Notes under the pieces: generated by a model | Told to the model about the DNA's origin: nothing | The model's input: the letters and a program-made list of their open reading frames with translations, nothing else | Databases searched by the model: none | Position numbers and translations under genes: made by a program | In this document: piece after piece, positions 10,867-24,065 of the stretch | Layout: every line of letters starts with the position of its first letter | Position numbering within the stretch: the stretch's first letter is position 1 | Assembly: GCA_015039465.1 (NCBI GenBank) | Contig: MU130548.1 | Location: 64,294 to 128,293, forward strand | Direction: 5' to 3' | Length of the DNA: 64,000 bases | DNA from: Phlegmacium glaucopus | Lineage: Eukaryota; Basidiomycota; Agaricomycetes; Agaricales; Cortinariaceae

Positions 10867-13446
10867 GAAATGTTTTCAGTGAAAGTATCCATCTAGCTAT
10901 CGATAATCAGCTTCCTGGCAAGTCCTCTCTTCCTTTTGCCCGAAGAACGAATGTTAAGCAGCAACCCTAACTGGCGCTAGTTTCTCTGCGGCTGCGTATG
11001 TGTCATATTCATTGGTAATCATATTTTACTGAAGGAATATTTGGGAATATCTAGTCGGTTTGACGCTTTCTAACGTCTTGGGATCTGTGATAATTATCGC
11101 TGTCATCGAACATTACTTTTGTAAGCATACATCTTTCGGTCTTTCAATCTCGTTTAGTATATTAAACAATAATTCTTCATTCTACATAGTAATCGTGGCA
11201 GTCGTCAGTTTTTGTGGATATCAATATTTTGCTGCTTTCTATCGAGCCAGCGCCAGAGAAGTGAAACGACTAGGTTTGTCGCACTGATAGTCCTGATCTG
11301 CGCAGAGCTCATTCAATACGTCAGATTCAATGCTGCGATCTGTATTATACTCTCATCTCTCTGAATCATTGACTGGCATGTTATATTTATCTCCCTTATT
11401 GCATACTTCGCTCATGGCTATTAGGTCTGCCCACTATACGAACATATGGAGAAATTCCCAGGTTTCTCAAGGACAATGCATATTATATCGACCTGGAAAA
11501 TCGTGCCTTAATTCTGACAGTTACTAATCAAAGATGGTTAGCAATTCGTCTGGACTTCTGCGGGGCAATCCTAGTATTGTCTGTAAGTTACTCAGGTCGA
11601 CAAAAAGTGGTTTGTCCTATTCATGATGGTCCATAGGTTGCATTATTTGTTGCTCTCGGGGTTTCTGGTAGCAGTGCTGCTCAAGTCGGTCTTGTACTCA
11701 CCTATACAAGTAAGTTATTCCACGTTCTATTAGTATTCCAGGTAACTGATCCATGACAGCATCCCTCACGCAGGCATGTAGAATGATGACGCGACAGAGT
11801 GCTGAAGTAGAGGTAGGTATTGCCACCTTTGTAATTGATTACTAACAAATAATCCTTGGCCTGAGTAGAACTACTTAAATTCTGTCGAAAGAGGTACGTC
11901 AGTTGAACATGATGGTTGAAGATATTCTCATATTTTTATAGTTGTCCACTACAGTCAGACGGATTTGATGAAGCAGGAAGCACCACATGAGATTGAAGAA
12001 AGCAAGCCATGCGCCGATTGGCCTGCGAAAGGTGCCATTGAATTTAAAGAAGTGACAATGCGATACCGGCCAGGCCTTCCAAATGTACTTCACGGAATAT
12101 CATTAGCCATTCGTGGTGGCGAAAAGATCGGCATAGTGGGAAGGACAGGAGCTGGGAAATCCTCCATAACCTTGGCCTTGCTTAGAATAGTGGAATATGC
12201 AGGATCGATAACTGTTGATGAGTATGTGTTTGAACTTCCTGTTGTCAATTGTTCTCAAGCCCAGGTTCAGTGTCGATATCTCCAAGGTTGGTTTGAAGGA
12301 CCTTCGCACAAAGATATCTATCATTCCGCAGGATGTGAGTTACTATCTCTTCTCTGGTCTCCACCCTCACATCTTACCCGTCCTTCTAGCCAACAATATT
12401 CAGTGGTGAGTTACTATCTCGTTGAATGTTGTCAAAAAAGGGTGTATCATCCAAATTTGGCAGGGACCGTCAGGACAGCTCTTGATCCATTTTCACTTTA
12501 CGATGATGCTCGTCTGTGGGATGCACTTCGTCGTTCTTTCTTAGTCGAAGAGCATTCATTACAAAATCCCAAAGACATCTCTGAGGAGTCCTCTGCTGGG
12601 AGAATCACCCTCGATACTGTCCTAGAAACTGGTGGATCAAACTTGAGTGTAGGAGAAAAGTCGCTTCTCAGCCTTGCTCGGGCCCTTGTGAGAGATACTA
12701 GGATTGTTATTTTGGACGAAGCTACGTAAGTCTGTTTGATCAGTGTAATTCAAACGATTTGTAAAATTTACTGTTCACATAGAGCATCTGTGGATTTAGA
12801 AACGGATTCCAAGATCCAGCAAACCATACAGACAGAGTTCGAGGACAGAACATTGATTTGCATCGCGCGTGAGTCAATCCTATCAAATATGTCATACAAA
12901 CGAGATACACTGACTGGTATGCGCCTGTAGATCGATTGAGAACCATCTTATCGTATGACCGCATCCTGGTGTTGGACGGTGGCCAAATTGCGGTCAGTTC
13001 ACTTCATAAATGACATGTTGGTCATAACGTTGAATAGTGGGATACTTTCAGGAGTTCGACACACCCTTAAATCTTTATAGAAAAGATGGAGGCATTTTCC
13101 ATGCCCTCTGCGAGAAGAGTAATATTTCGGAGAATGATATAACCTAGACAAACGATAAGACTTATATGGAGAAACCTGGGGATCTCAGCTTTGATAGGAA
13201 CAGGGCCGCTAAGCGGAGTAACGGAAGATCAGGATTTGGAATCAATGAACGTATAATAGAGTGGCCATTGGAAATGGTATCAGTTTATGGAGCTATGGCA
13301 ATCGATGCTTAGATTCAAACATGCTCTGAGCAAAGTTAATAGACAACCTCTGCCGATCCACGATCACTCAAATAATCGTGAACCATAGCATAGACATGGA
13401 CAAACGGGGAACTATGAACGTCGTGCCCCTTCGGCGTGAACCATCA

Positions 13447-16400
13447 TTAATCACTCATCAGTAAATTCTTCCATCTTTGTCCACCGATATCACTCAAGAC
13501 TCTCCGCACCTCATTCAACTCGATGTTCAGAAGGAGTCTTCTTTCGCCATCGGGCTTTCTTGCCACAATGACTCCCTCTTCCACTACCACGGCACGAGAG
13601 GAGACGAGTGAGTCTAGCACTAAAAGGAGCTCGGCAGGAGTCGGTCTTCGAGTTGGGTCATCCTCAGAGCTTAAGGCGTGAATAAAATTAAGATGCTGGT
13701 ACTGGACCTACAGGAAGAATATGGTTTTGATCAGGCCAAGTTGACGGTGTTTGCCAAAAGAGAAGAAATACGCACTTCGCTCCATCTGATCTCATCTACG
13801 CCTTCGCGCTTGGCACAGGTAACCAGTGAGGCAAGCATCAGTCGTTCATGGAAGCTGAGATCCCGGAGAAATGCTGCTGTTGGGCTATTTTGCATTAACT
13901 GTACAACCTCTCTAATCTGGGGGGCTTTGACTGTGTCCCGAGTGGCCTGTACAAGTTCCACGGCTCGTCTACAGGAAAGGAAAATATAAGGAATAGTTAA
14001 AGAACAAGTATAGACAAACCTGCAGATATCCAGTACCCTCCTGGCATCTCCAGTTATGCGACTGACGGTCATTGCAGCGAGCTTGATGGCGTCAGCAGCG
14101 ATAACCATTTGACTGGGATTTTTGTCCAGGTCCTCTCTCGCGCTCGCCAATCGAGCCTCGACAATCTTCTCTAATTGCTCTCTGGAATAAGGCTGGAAAT
14201 TGATTCGAACCATACCTACCAGAACCAAATACGTAAGCGTCTAGAGCTTCTATGCTTGTTGAAGATTTACCCAATCGACTTCGCACTCGGCCTGTCATAA
14301 CCCTCTCTGGAAGGTCCATCGTATTGGCGACAGCAATGACGACAAGCTTACTGCCTACCAAAGTCGGCCAATTGAAGAAATTGTATACCACATCTTGTTT
14401 TGGCGTTACAAGCTGGTCAAGTTCGTCCATCAAGACGACGCTGCGGTTAAGATTATGGTCGATGACAGAGTAAACCATATGCATTAAACAATTCTTACCA
14501 GGCATGTCCACCAGGTCCTCGATTGCCACTGGCAAAGTGGCGCGTAAGAGCTTTCAGACTTTCTTTCGCTCCGATATGAAGATGTCCATCTTTTTCTGCA
14601 TCGTGTCCCGATACGCCTTCCCAGAGGAGATTGTAAGCAGCAGCTGGTTCAGCGATCTTCAATCCGTTGATCTCAACGTAACTGAATGGATTAATTTCCT
14701 ATTTAATGAAGCGAGATGAAGATGGAAATCTGTGGAACGAAGAAGTCAAATTTGTACACACGTTGTTTTCAGCCATTCGTTTGAGCTCTTTTACAACAGT
14801 ATGCACTGTCGCAGTCTTCCCAGTTCCTGGGACTCCTGAAATATCTAAAGAGGTCTATTCTAATCGATCCCGTGGAAAATGTAAAATAGACTTACAGACG
14901 CAACCCCCGCTACCTTCCTCTAACAGTTCACTAACACACCTCAAAACCTTATGGAATTCTTCACCCCGACATGGTAAAGAATCGGGTCTGCTCCCGACGT
15001 GCAAGGCATGCATGGCACGTAACCATGGATCCTTTGGAAGATGGGCCATACTTGTCTTGAAAGTAAGTGATTGTGAGGAGAAGCTAATACCAAAACTAGG
15101 CTCGATTTTGCGTTTCCGAGGTGAGGAACTAGCCTTTTGACGACTAATAAGAGCAGCTTTGGAATGTGGCGTCGGTTGAGCAAGGGTTTTATTGCGTTTG
15201 GGATTTCGAGGAGTTTTTGCCTCCTTGCGTTGGCGTTTTCTGGACGGTGTGCGAGGTTCCGCCATTGTATCGTATTCTGCATCCTCTCCCTCGCCATCAC
15301 TCTCTGATTCGGTTCTTTCATCGTTTTCGGAATCGTCCACTTCTGTCTCCTCTTGCTGACTGGCATCGTCATTCTTTACACGTCGAGCTTTGACATTCTT
15401 CTTCGTTTTCGCATCAGACGAGCCCTCGGACACCTCCTCAACAATCCACGAGTTGCCCAGTGCCCAGTTACGATCAAGGTGTATAATACTTGGGCCTGAG
15501 TTGTTGATTGGTGGTTTTGCTCTTGATAACGCGTCTTTACGATGACGTTCCCATGTGAATTCATAGAAAAGGCCTCGACGCGAATCGACAGCAAGACGAC
15601 AGTAAAATCGTGCATCTGGTTCCTCGGCATCTTTGTCTTTATCATCATCGCTGCTGTTGTCATGTTCTCCGGCTACAGACGTGTCTTTGGAAAGGTTCTG
15701 TCTCTTCTTTGAAGGCATGACGGGGACATATACCCAGAGCAGTCTCTTGATAGTTATAGGTTGAAGGCTGCTAGAAACAGTACAGGGCGAAAGAATGGCT
15801 CCTGGTGCAATAACAACAGTTGTCGACAGAGAGTAATATATTTCGTTCTGAAACGTTTACACCGTTAGAGTCAGATGAAGAGAAAGAGAGTAAAAACAAA
15901 CCTCTTCATGTTGACGTTTAGCACGTATACTTGCCATCTCCTTTGGTCTCAGAAACCAATGGATCCGTACACGCATTTTATTGGGATCGGCTGCCTCTTC
16001 TGCGCTTCTCCCTATTTGCCACATAGCAACGATAACACCAACACTGGGTGGCCGCTTTACAACGTATATCGACTCCGTCTCGATCAACACAGTATCCCCC
16101 ACATGGTATGTTCGTTGCATTAGTTTAACCGCGCCGCGTCTGCCTCCACTGGCAGACAGAGATGCAACCTTCCTCTTCATTGTAAACGCGTCATAGAAGA
16201 ATGTTTCAAGAGCCTCCTTCTTGTCTATCTCAGTGTCATCATCATCATCGCTTGAGGGAGACTCGTTGTTCACTTCCTCCTGTTCTTCGGGCAACAAGTC
16301 GATCTCTGAGTCTGAGGGACGCACATAGATGGGTTTGCTAGCCCACGCACATTCAAGAATAGCTTTCTGGTTAATACTTTTAACAGGGGTCGCTGTGGGC

Positions 16401-16453
16401 TGAAATCTCTGTGACCGTCGAGTAGGCGTTTGGGGAGGAAGCGCTTTCGGCAT
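13447..16453 (-). CDS. ORC1: Origin recognition complex subunit 1
   Basis: The gene encodes the largest ORC subunit, which binds replication origins and loads MCM with Cdc6. The N-terminal exon (from 16453) begins [17 protein letters not shown] and leads into a BAH domain ([31 protein letters not shown]). A long acidic/basic linker with [19 protein letters not shown] follows. The AAA+ core has Walker A GVPGTGKT, Walker [11 protein letters not shown], sensor-1 [12 protein letters not shown] and the sensor-2/lid region [14 protein letters not shown]. The C-terminal winged-helix part ends [12 protein letters not shown]. All domains are present across at least seven exons. The gene lies between the two inverted ABC copies and transcribes away from the intact one. 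The start is the first ATG, with a TATA-like stretch about 40-60 bp upstream. Confidence 0.93.
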
Positions 16454-16540
16454 TCTTGAGCGTTAAATGGTAGTTAAGTGAATGTGACGGTATATATAGG
16501 TGACCTCACGCGATGTCACATTTCAGCACAGCCACTGTAC
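16454..16540 (-). promoter_or_regulatory. ORC1 promoter region, duplicated elsewhere
   Basis: On the minus strand, upstream of the ORC1 ATG, there is a TATA-like stretch (forward TATATATAGG, 16491-16500) and an ACGCGATGTCA-type sequence near 16508-16518. That sequence resembles, but does not match, the MluI cell-cycle box ACGCGT. The same arrangement recurs at 24180-24240 next to the helicase gene. Confidence 0.45.
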
Positions 16541-16833
16541 AGTAATTTTTTTGTCCAAGTCTTTGGAACATAGAATTTACACAATCCGTACTTACATAAA
16601 CTACCACCCTTAGTAGCCCCTAGTGCCTGTCTCCCTGCTGCACTGCTGAGGTCTAAAACGTACCCAGCCCGAAATCGCTATCTGCATAGCTATCACTCAG
16701 CGTGGTGAAGTAGTGGTCCGGCATTCTTTTCTATGTTTGCTTTCAAGTACTACCCGACTGCTGAAGCCTGAGTAGTAGGTACATACGACAATCCCTTTAT
16801 CCGTATGTGCCAGTTATAAGTCTGATCGTTTGT
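16541..16833. other. Spacer between ORC1 promoter and right ABC copy
   Basis: No gene or repeat is visible. ABC homology starts only a few bases before 16834, so the rearrangement joins must lie inside or at the edges of this spacer. Confidence 0.4.
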
Positions 16834-19800
16834 CTAGAATATATCATTCTCCGAAATATTACTCTCATCGCAGAGGGCACGGAAGAGGCCATCATATTTT
16901 CTATAAAGGTTTAAAGGTGTGTCGAACTCCTGAAAGCATTCCATTATTCAGCGTTATGACCAACATGTCATTTATGAAGTGGACTGACCGCAATTTGGCC
17001 ACCGTCCAACACCAGGATGCGGTCATACGATAAGATGGTTCTCAATCGATCTACAGGCGCATACCAGTCTATTTCGTTTGTATGACATATTTAATAGGAT
17101 TGACTCACGCGCGATGCAAATCAACGTCTTGCCCTCGAACTCTGTCTGTATGGTTTGCTGGATCTTGGAATCCGTTTCTAAATCCACAGATGCTCTATGT
17201 GAACAGTAAATTTTACAAATCGCTTGAATTACACTGATCAAACAGACTTACGTAGCTTCGTCCAAAATAACAATCCTAGTATCTCTCACAAGGGCCCGGG
17301 CAAGGCTGAGAAGCGACTTTTCTCCTACACTCAAGTTTGATCCACCAGTTTCTAGGACAGTATCGAGGGTGATTCTCCCAGCAGAGGACTCCTCAGAGAT
17401 GTCTTTGGAATTTTGTAATGAATGCTCTTCGACTAAGAAAGAACGACGAAGTGCATCCCACAGACGAGCGTCGTCGTAAAGTGAAAATGGATCAAGAGCT
17501 GTCCTGACGGTCCCTGCCAAATTTGGATGATACACCCCTTCTTGGCATCATCCAACGAGATAGTAACTCACCACTGAATATTGTTGGCTAGAAGGACGGG
17601 TAAGATGTGAGGGTGGAGACCAGAGAAGAGATGGGAACTCACATCCTGCGGAATGATAGATATCTTTGTGCGAAGGTCCTTCAAACCAACCTTGGAGATA
17701 TCGACACTGAACCTGGGCTTGAGAACAATTGACAACAGGAAATTAAAACACCTACTCATCAACAGTTATTGATCCTGCATATTCCACTATTCTAAGCAAG
17801 GCCAAGGTTATGGAGGATTTCCCAGCTCCTGTCCTTCCCACTATGCCGATCTTTTCGCCACCACGAATGGCTAATGATATTCCGTGAAGTACATTTGGAA
17901 GGCCTGGCCGGTATCGCATCGTCACTTCTTTAAATTCAATGGCACCTTTCGCAGGCCAATCGGCGCATGGCTTGCTTTCTTCAATCTCATGTGGTGCTTC
18001 CTGCTTCATCAAACCCGGTTCACTGTAGTGGACAACTATAAAAATATGAGAATATCTTCAACCATCATGTTCAACTGACTTACCCCTTTCGACGGAATTT
18101 AGGTAGTTCTACTCAGGCCAAGGATTATTTGTTAGTAATCAATTACAAAGGTGGCAATACCTACCTCTACTTCAGCACTCTGTCGCGTCATCATTCTACA
18201 TGCCTGCGTGAGGGATGCTGTCATGGATCAGTTACCTGGAATACTAATAGAACGTGGAATAACTTACTTGTATAGGTGAGTACAAGACCGACTTGAGCAG
18301 CACTACTTCCAGAAACCCCGAGAGCAACAAATAATGCAACCTATGGACCATCATGAATAGGACAAACCACTTTTTGTCAACCTGAGTAACTTACAGACAA
18401 TACTAGGATTGCCCCGCAGAAGTCCAGACGAATTGCTAACCATCTTTGATTAGTAACTGTCAGAATTAGGGCACGATTTTCCAGGTCAATATAATATGCA
18501 TTGTCCTTGAGAAACCTGGGAATTTCTCCATATGTCCGTATAGTGGGCAGACCTAGTAGCCAATGAGTGAAATATGCAATAGGGGAGATAAATATAACAT
18601 GCCAGTCAATGATTCAGAGAGATGAGAGTATAATACAGATCGCAGCATTGAATCTGACGTATTGAATGAGCTCTGCGCAGATCAGGACCAACAGTGTCAG
18701 TAGGACAAACCGAGTCGTGTCACTTCTCTGGCGCTGGCTCGATAGAAAGCAGCAAAATATTGATATCCACAAAAACTGACGACTGCCACGATTACTGTGT
18801 AGAATGAAAAATCATTGCTTAATGTACTAAACGAGATTGAAGATTGAAAGATGTATGCTTACAAAAGTAATGCTCAATGACAGTGATAATTATCACAGAT
18901 CCCAAGACGTTAGAAAGCGTCAAACCGACTGGATATTCCAGAATATTCCTTCAGTAAAATCAGACGACAAATGAACATGACACATACGCTGCCGCAGAGA
19001 AACTAGAGCGAGTTATAATAGCTACTTAACATTTATTCTTCGGGGAAGAGGAAGAGAGGACTTGCAAGGAAGCTGATTATCGACATCTAAATGGATACTT
19101 TCACTGAAAACATTTCAGAATGACCATTTCAAGATACTCACTATCTATGTCCTTTCCAAAAACTCCAATGATACGTCCCATAGGCTATTGATAAAGTCAG
19201 CATCGTAGACTGAATTGCGAAGAGGAGAGCTCACCGTGGTATCAAAAAAGGACATTGGCGCATAGAAGATGCGATATACACCAGAATGATGTAGGTTGCG
19301 AGAAACAAAATAGGAGAAAGTGTCGGTACAAAAGCCGCTAGACATATGAAGGTCAAATTTTAATGGTTGAAAGATGCAACTGGCGCATACACTAAAAGAG
19401 TGAAGATCGATTGCGATATTCCTAAAGAGGCATACAAAATTTGATAAAATGAGAAGTTACGGTGGAATCGACTGTCATTCCATCAGCTTGATATCATTTG
19501 GATGGGTTAATCGGTGAAAGAGTTCTCACTTTGCCTGCCACCACACTAAAGTGTATGAGTTGATGATTTGACTTCCTTGCATCAAAATAACGGCAAGAAG
19601 AATAAGGGGAATCGTGAAATATCCCTTCCCTGCTAATATATAAGACTTGTAAACTGATAAAGGTTAGCTGCACATCAAAAGTCAACAGAAACGGCCAATT
19701 ACCCTGGCGCGAGATTGACCCCGTTGTGCGCTGCTCTTTTATAATCAGTTTGCCTTCTAGTTTCCCAGTTCCACCTGCACGTTCATGCGCTGAGAGTAGT

Positions 19801-22800
19801 CTTGATTTGACGTCCTTCGCAACAGCTATAGGCGCTTGAGGCTTCTCTGTTGGTTCAGAGTCATTGCCTCCGTACTCTTTATCAAGTCGAGCAAATTCTC
19901 CGTCGGCCGCAATGAGCTCCTGGAAGGTCCCTTGTTCTGCCAAACGTCCATCACGAAGCGTATAGATATAGTCACAGTAAGACAAAAAATGTAATGCATG
20001 GGTGACGAATATCACTGTCTTTCCTTGCTTGCGAAGGGCTCCAAGAATGGCGTCGTGGAATAGAGATTTTCCAACATGGGCATCAACTTTGAATGATGTT
20101 AGTAGTGACCGGAACGTGATATCTGAAGCAAGGTTCACCAGCAGATAACGAGTCGTCCAAAATGACGATGTCAGCATTGTAGTAGAGAGCCCGAGCCATG
20201 TTGATCTATGTCAACTTGAACTTAATGTGTTTAACTATCAATGAGCATAAAAGCTTACACGTTGCCTTTGACCTCCACTAAGATTGACGCCTTTTTCACC
20301 GATCTATTGAGAAATAAGGTTAAAACGAACATCCATAGAAGTGATGAACTTACCTCAGTCAAATCACCATCGGGCAACAGCTCTAAATCAGGGAGGAGTG
20401 AACAATTTTCGACTACCCGCCAGTATCTCTCTTCATCAAATTCTTGTCCAAAGAGTATGTTGTCTCTCTGAAATAAGTCACAGATTACACAATTACAAAT
20501 CATGATTCTGGTGGGACCGACATACCAAGGTTGCGTTTTGAATCCATGCAGTTTGAGAACAATATGCGACACGTCCACCGAAGGTAACACTACCAGATAC
20601 CTTCCTCATTTCCCCAATGAGGCCGGAGAGGAGACTCGACTTTCCAGAACCAACACGACCAACGACTGCAACTAGGGTTCCGCGTTGCACATCCATAGTA
20701 ATGTTATGAACTCGGAATGGGAGGTCCGACTGAGGCGTTCCCTTTTCATTATTGTGATCTTCGTTACTCTCAGTCGCTAAGGCTTCTTCCCATTCAAATG
20801 TCGCGTTTTCGACTTGCACAGCCACATTTAGACTATCATCGATAACTAGTGAGGCACCAGTACGTATTTCAGCATTGAAGACCAAAGAAAGACGAGCAAC
20901 AGCATTTCTGGCGTCCGAAGTAGCAGACAACGCATTGGGGAAGAACACCATAGGTTGTCGGAGTAACTAACATTGGTTATTTATTGGACTAAATATGCTT
21001 AGAGGGAAGAACTCTTACCTGGAATAGAGTAAGGGATGAAAAGATCACCGCAACATCAAACCCAGGAGTTACATGGGTATAGGTGACAAATGTGAGAGAT
21101 GCAGCGAGAACCGGAAGTGAGAAAGCCAATGCCAAACTGAAGGATTTAGAGATTGAATTCGTCATTAATTTATTTATTGATCATAGCTACGTACTTAACT
21201 GATTGCGTGATAAGAATGGCCTTGATGGCTGCGAGTTCATTCGCTCTGATCTCATAGATTCCTGATTAATCATTGTTAAGATGGGAAATTGCAAACGGTC
21301 TAGTGAAACTATAACTCACTCTTCAAGAATGATGACTCGTAGGAAAAATACTTAATAATCCGCATTGATCCTATGAAATGGAAGTAAATCCATCGAAAGT
21401 TGTTCGTAGTTACAAGAGCCTTTCCTTACCCAGCACCTCAAACAGTGTTTTTGCACGTTGGTCGGTATACTTCATAGACTTCTTTCGAATTTGAAATTGC
21501 TGTGCCGCCACACGCTCTTGCAAGGGAACAAGGACGACCAAGAGAGAAAAACCGGCAAGTGCGGAGGGACCCAGCTGGAGAGATAGGTGTCGTTAATGAT
21601 CAGTTGTGAAACAAATCACGAACGCACTTGGACGAGCAATATGATCAAGCAGATCATGATCTGGATAGGCGCCGCCCATGCTAGACGTTCGGCGAGACGA
21701 AATGAACAAGATACAGGAGAGTTATCTCAAACATACAACTTTACCTGCGTGCTATTGGAACAGCAAAATATAAATAAAAGAAAGGATGAGGTAAATTTAA
21801 ACTCACAAACCACCGTGCGCAAGAGTCTATTCGACTGACCTAAAGAGACGGTGAGAACATGGCCAGGTTGTGACCGTTTGACCTACGTCGGTAGATATGT
21901 GATTCATTATATCGGAATTCGAAAGCCTTGTGCGAGACTTCTCAGTCAGATGAACTCCTCGATAATAAATAGACTTTATGAGAGTAGCTCGTGCAAGTAC
22001 GCCAGTTACCATTGAACGCCAGAAGAACTTTACGAAATTATGAGTTATGCTCTGAAGCAGACATTTCATCATGTACGACCAACCTGATGTTGGCCGATGC
22101 TGGCACAGACTGTTACCAAAAAAAGGCCAATTGCCATCATCACACCTATGCCAAGATTGGGTTCAGGTTCATGGTTGGCTTTGGCTGTCTGCCTCGCTTT
22201 CGCGAAATTAATAATCCCCTTTGCATACAAGTCAAAATAGTTTCCGCTTGCAGCAACGAAACTTACTTTCACCACCAATGGACTCATTATTTGCGCAGTA
22301 TCACCCAAAACCTGAGCCAAATGTCCTCTAAGAATATTGAGGACTAGTAAAGCCGAACAAACCTTGAACATGCCTGCGGTCCAAAAGAAGGACCCTAAGG
22401 TATCGTTGAGAGCGAAAATAATGCTAGGGTGTTTCTTGCCATCAATCTTGCGCCACCTCTCTTCTAAAGAGGCAAACTTGCGGGCGTAATCATTCCCAGA
22501 TAAAAGTGCTTGGAAAACCCAAGATGAACGCGAGATAAATGATGGCCTAATGAGTCCCTTTTCTAAACGGGTATTCCAAGCGTCGGCTTCGGACTTTCTA
22601 CGTTCCCAGGATTCGTCAAATTTTGCTGAGAGAACTGTAGCGGCACGAGCTTCATCTAATTTCCACAGATCCGATGCTTGCAGGGTTCTTTGGTAGCCTA
22701 GAGTCTATATCTCGTTTGAACTTGAACCGTGACCAACATTTCAGGAGAATTAGAAGTTTACCATCATTGGGTTTACCCATGCGTAAGTCAGGATAGAAAA

Positions 22801-23088
22801 CAGAGATGCTTTTGTCAGGGGAATTTCCTGAGCAAACTCTGAGCAAAGAATGGAGTCGAAGTAGCGGATACGTACAAGAGCATCCTCCAAGGACGCTGGA
22901 GGTGGTGGTGGCAGATGCTGGGGTATCCTAAAGAAATAGGTTAGGTGAAGGGAAGTGATTGAGGAACGGATTTACCATATTTTCCACCAACTGGTCCTCG
23001 TTCTGACCTTTATGTTTCCCTCATCGAGTTGTACATGGACGGAACGAGACTGTGGGTCTGCAAACTGCTTCTCATCGACAGCAACCAT
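16834..23088 (-). CDS. ABCC-type multidrug transporter (Yor1-like), right copy, apparently intact
   Basis: This is a full-length ABCC transporter of roughly 1,400 residues, split into many short exons. It starts [16 protein letters not shown] and stops at CTA 16834-16836 (reverse strand). In order it has the cytosolic N-terminus with RRSEADAW-type linker, TMD1 ([49 protein letters not shown]), NBD1 (Walker [10 protein letters not shown], signature LSGGQRQR, Walker [13 protein letters not shown]-loop FVTHALH), a linker, TMD2 ([23 protein letters not shown]) and NBD2 ([46 protein letters not shown]). The lack of a TMD0 and the LSVG signature point to the fungal Yor1 group, which pumps organic anions and drugs across the plasma membrane. 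I found no frame break in the exons I spliced. One TMD2 intron appears to use a GC donor. Confidence 0.88.
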
Positions 23089-23423
23089 CTATTGGGGTAC
23101 TTACTAGGTGGACTCTCTGGCTGGGGGAAGGCTTATACCTTTGGCTCATCATATTTTTAGATGTGCATTGGCATAATATGCACAACATTCGTTCCGTTTC
23201 TCGCGTGCTCGGTTGCGACTCGGTTGCGACTCGGTTGCGACAAGTTGGCGTTTGCTATCATGCTGGGTCAAAGTCTCTCGTATACGCGTTTTACCACCGT
23301 CTCTTCGAAATGTTGGTAGATGTCACAAAGAGACAATACCAGTGAGGATGTCGTCAGGAAGAAAGCAGGCAGAGTTCGCCATCATATGGTAAGTTGGAGC
23401 GTCTTCCGAACATCGCGATCAGT
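23089..23423. other. Upstream region of right ABC copy
   Basis: Homology with the left copy ends about 17 bp above the ATG. The rest holds a short 11-bp tandem repeat (23208-23240) and no recognisable gene. Confidence 0.5.
23208..23240. repeat. Three tandem copies of CTCGGTTGCGA
   Basis: Three exact head-to-tail copies of the 11-mer occupy 23208-23218, 23219-23229 and 23230-23240. Confidence 0.95.
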
Positions 23424-23947
23424 GGGACCCCGTATACCTCATCGTCCCGAGTTTCGGGTCAGCAGCTACAAATGTTTTTGTTAGCATGCCCTCAATATGA
23501 TATTTAGTTTTCATAAATAGTACTTTAAAACAGAAGCCCATGTGAGCAGGGGGGAAGAATAGTCGCCGGCGACGGAGAAAACACAAAGAGGAGTAGTGGA
23601 ATTCTATTTTGGTAGTGTGAGCTATAAATAGCTCCGTTTTAAGGAAAGAAATAATTAATGAGGCCACCACACTCCTTCAAAACCTTCGAGAAGTGGTCGT
23701 AGACAGTATACAATTCAATATGTGTCTGAAAGAGGTTTTAAAAGCTTACCTTCAAGTTACATGATACTTACTACAAGCGCGAACTTGAATGACATCAGAC
23801 GCGGGGAAGCCAGAAGCAACATGTCGGCCCGGGTGAAGTATTTTATTTGGGAGGTGTCGTATAAGGCGGGACACTATGCTAACACGATAAAGTAACATTT
23901 ATAGCTACTGACCCGAAACTCGGGACGATAAGTGTATACGGGATCCC
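23424..23947. mobile_element. 524-bp TIR element (MITE-like)
   Basis: Terminal inverted repeats of about 52 bp lie at 23424-23475 and 23896-23947, matching at roughly 45 of 52 positions. They start GGGACCCCGTATAC / GGGATCCCGTATAC and share TCGTCCCGAGTTTCGGGTCAG. The interior has no ORF of note. I could not find a convincing target-site duplication, so the exact ends are uncertain. Confidence 0.7.
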
Positions 23948-23992
23948 GATATTCGGAGAATGATCACTCCGGCTTGCCATAGCTTGGCCTCC

Positions 23993-24025
23993 CATGCCGG
24001 TCGCCTAAAGACCGCTACTTTTGTA
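23993..24025. mobile_element. Solo terminal repeat related to the element at 49.2 kb
   Basis: CATGCCGGTCGCCTAAAG followed by CTACTTTTGTA closely matches both termini of the TA-flanked element at 49241-49726. No partner end is present nearby, so this is a fragment. Confidence 0.6.
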
Positions 24026-24065
24026 CCAGGTGCCGAGTCAGCTTGGACTCTGAAGGACTCACATA

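Larger units (their letters stand above)
6887..13147 (+). pseudogene. ABCC-type (Yor1-like) transporter, left copy, broken
   Basis: This is a near-identical, inverted relative of the gene at 16834-23088. It keeps the full order of a half-size-N-terminus ABCC protein: TMD1, NBD1 (Walker [27 protein letters not shown]), TMD2, NBD2 ([30 protein letters not shown]) and stop TAG 13145-13147. Two things break it. In exon 2, near 7149, CAGAGTTGCTCAGG has one T fewer than the right copy (GAGTTTGCTC), which shifts the frame into a stop. Between 10030 and about 10403 the exon after the NBD1 H-loop is missing, replaced by 100 N and an inverted fragment of a downstream exon. The frameshift could be a sequencing error. 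The rearrangement could be misassembly. Taken at face value the gene is non-functional. Confidence 0.75.
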
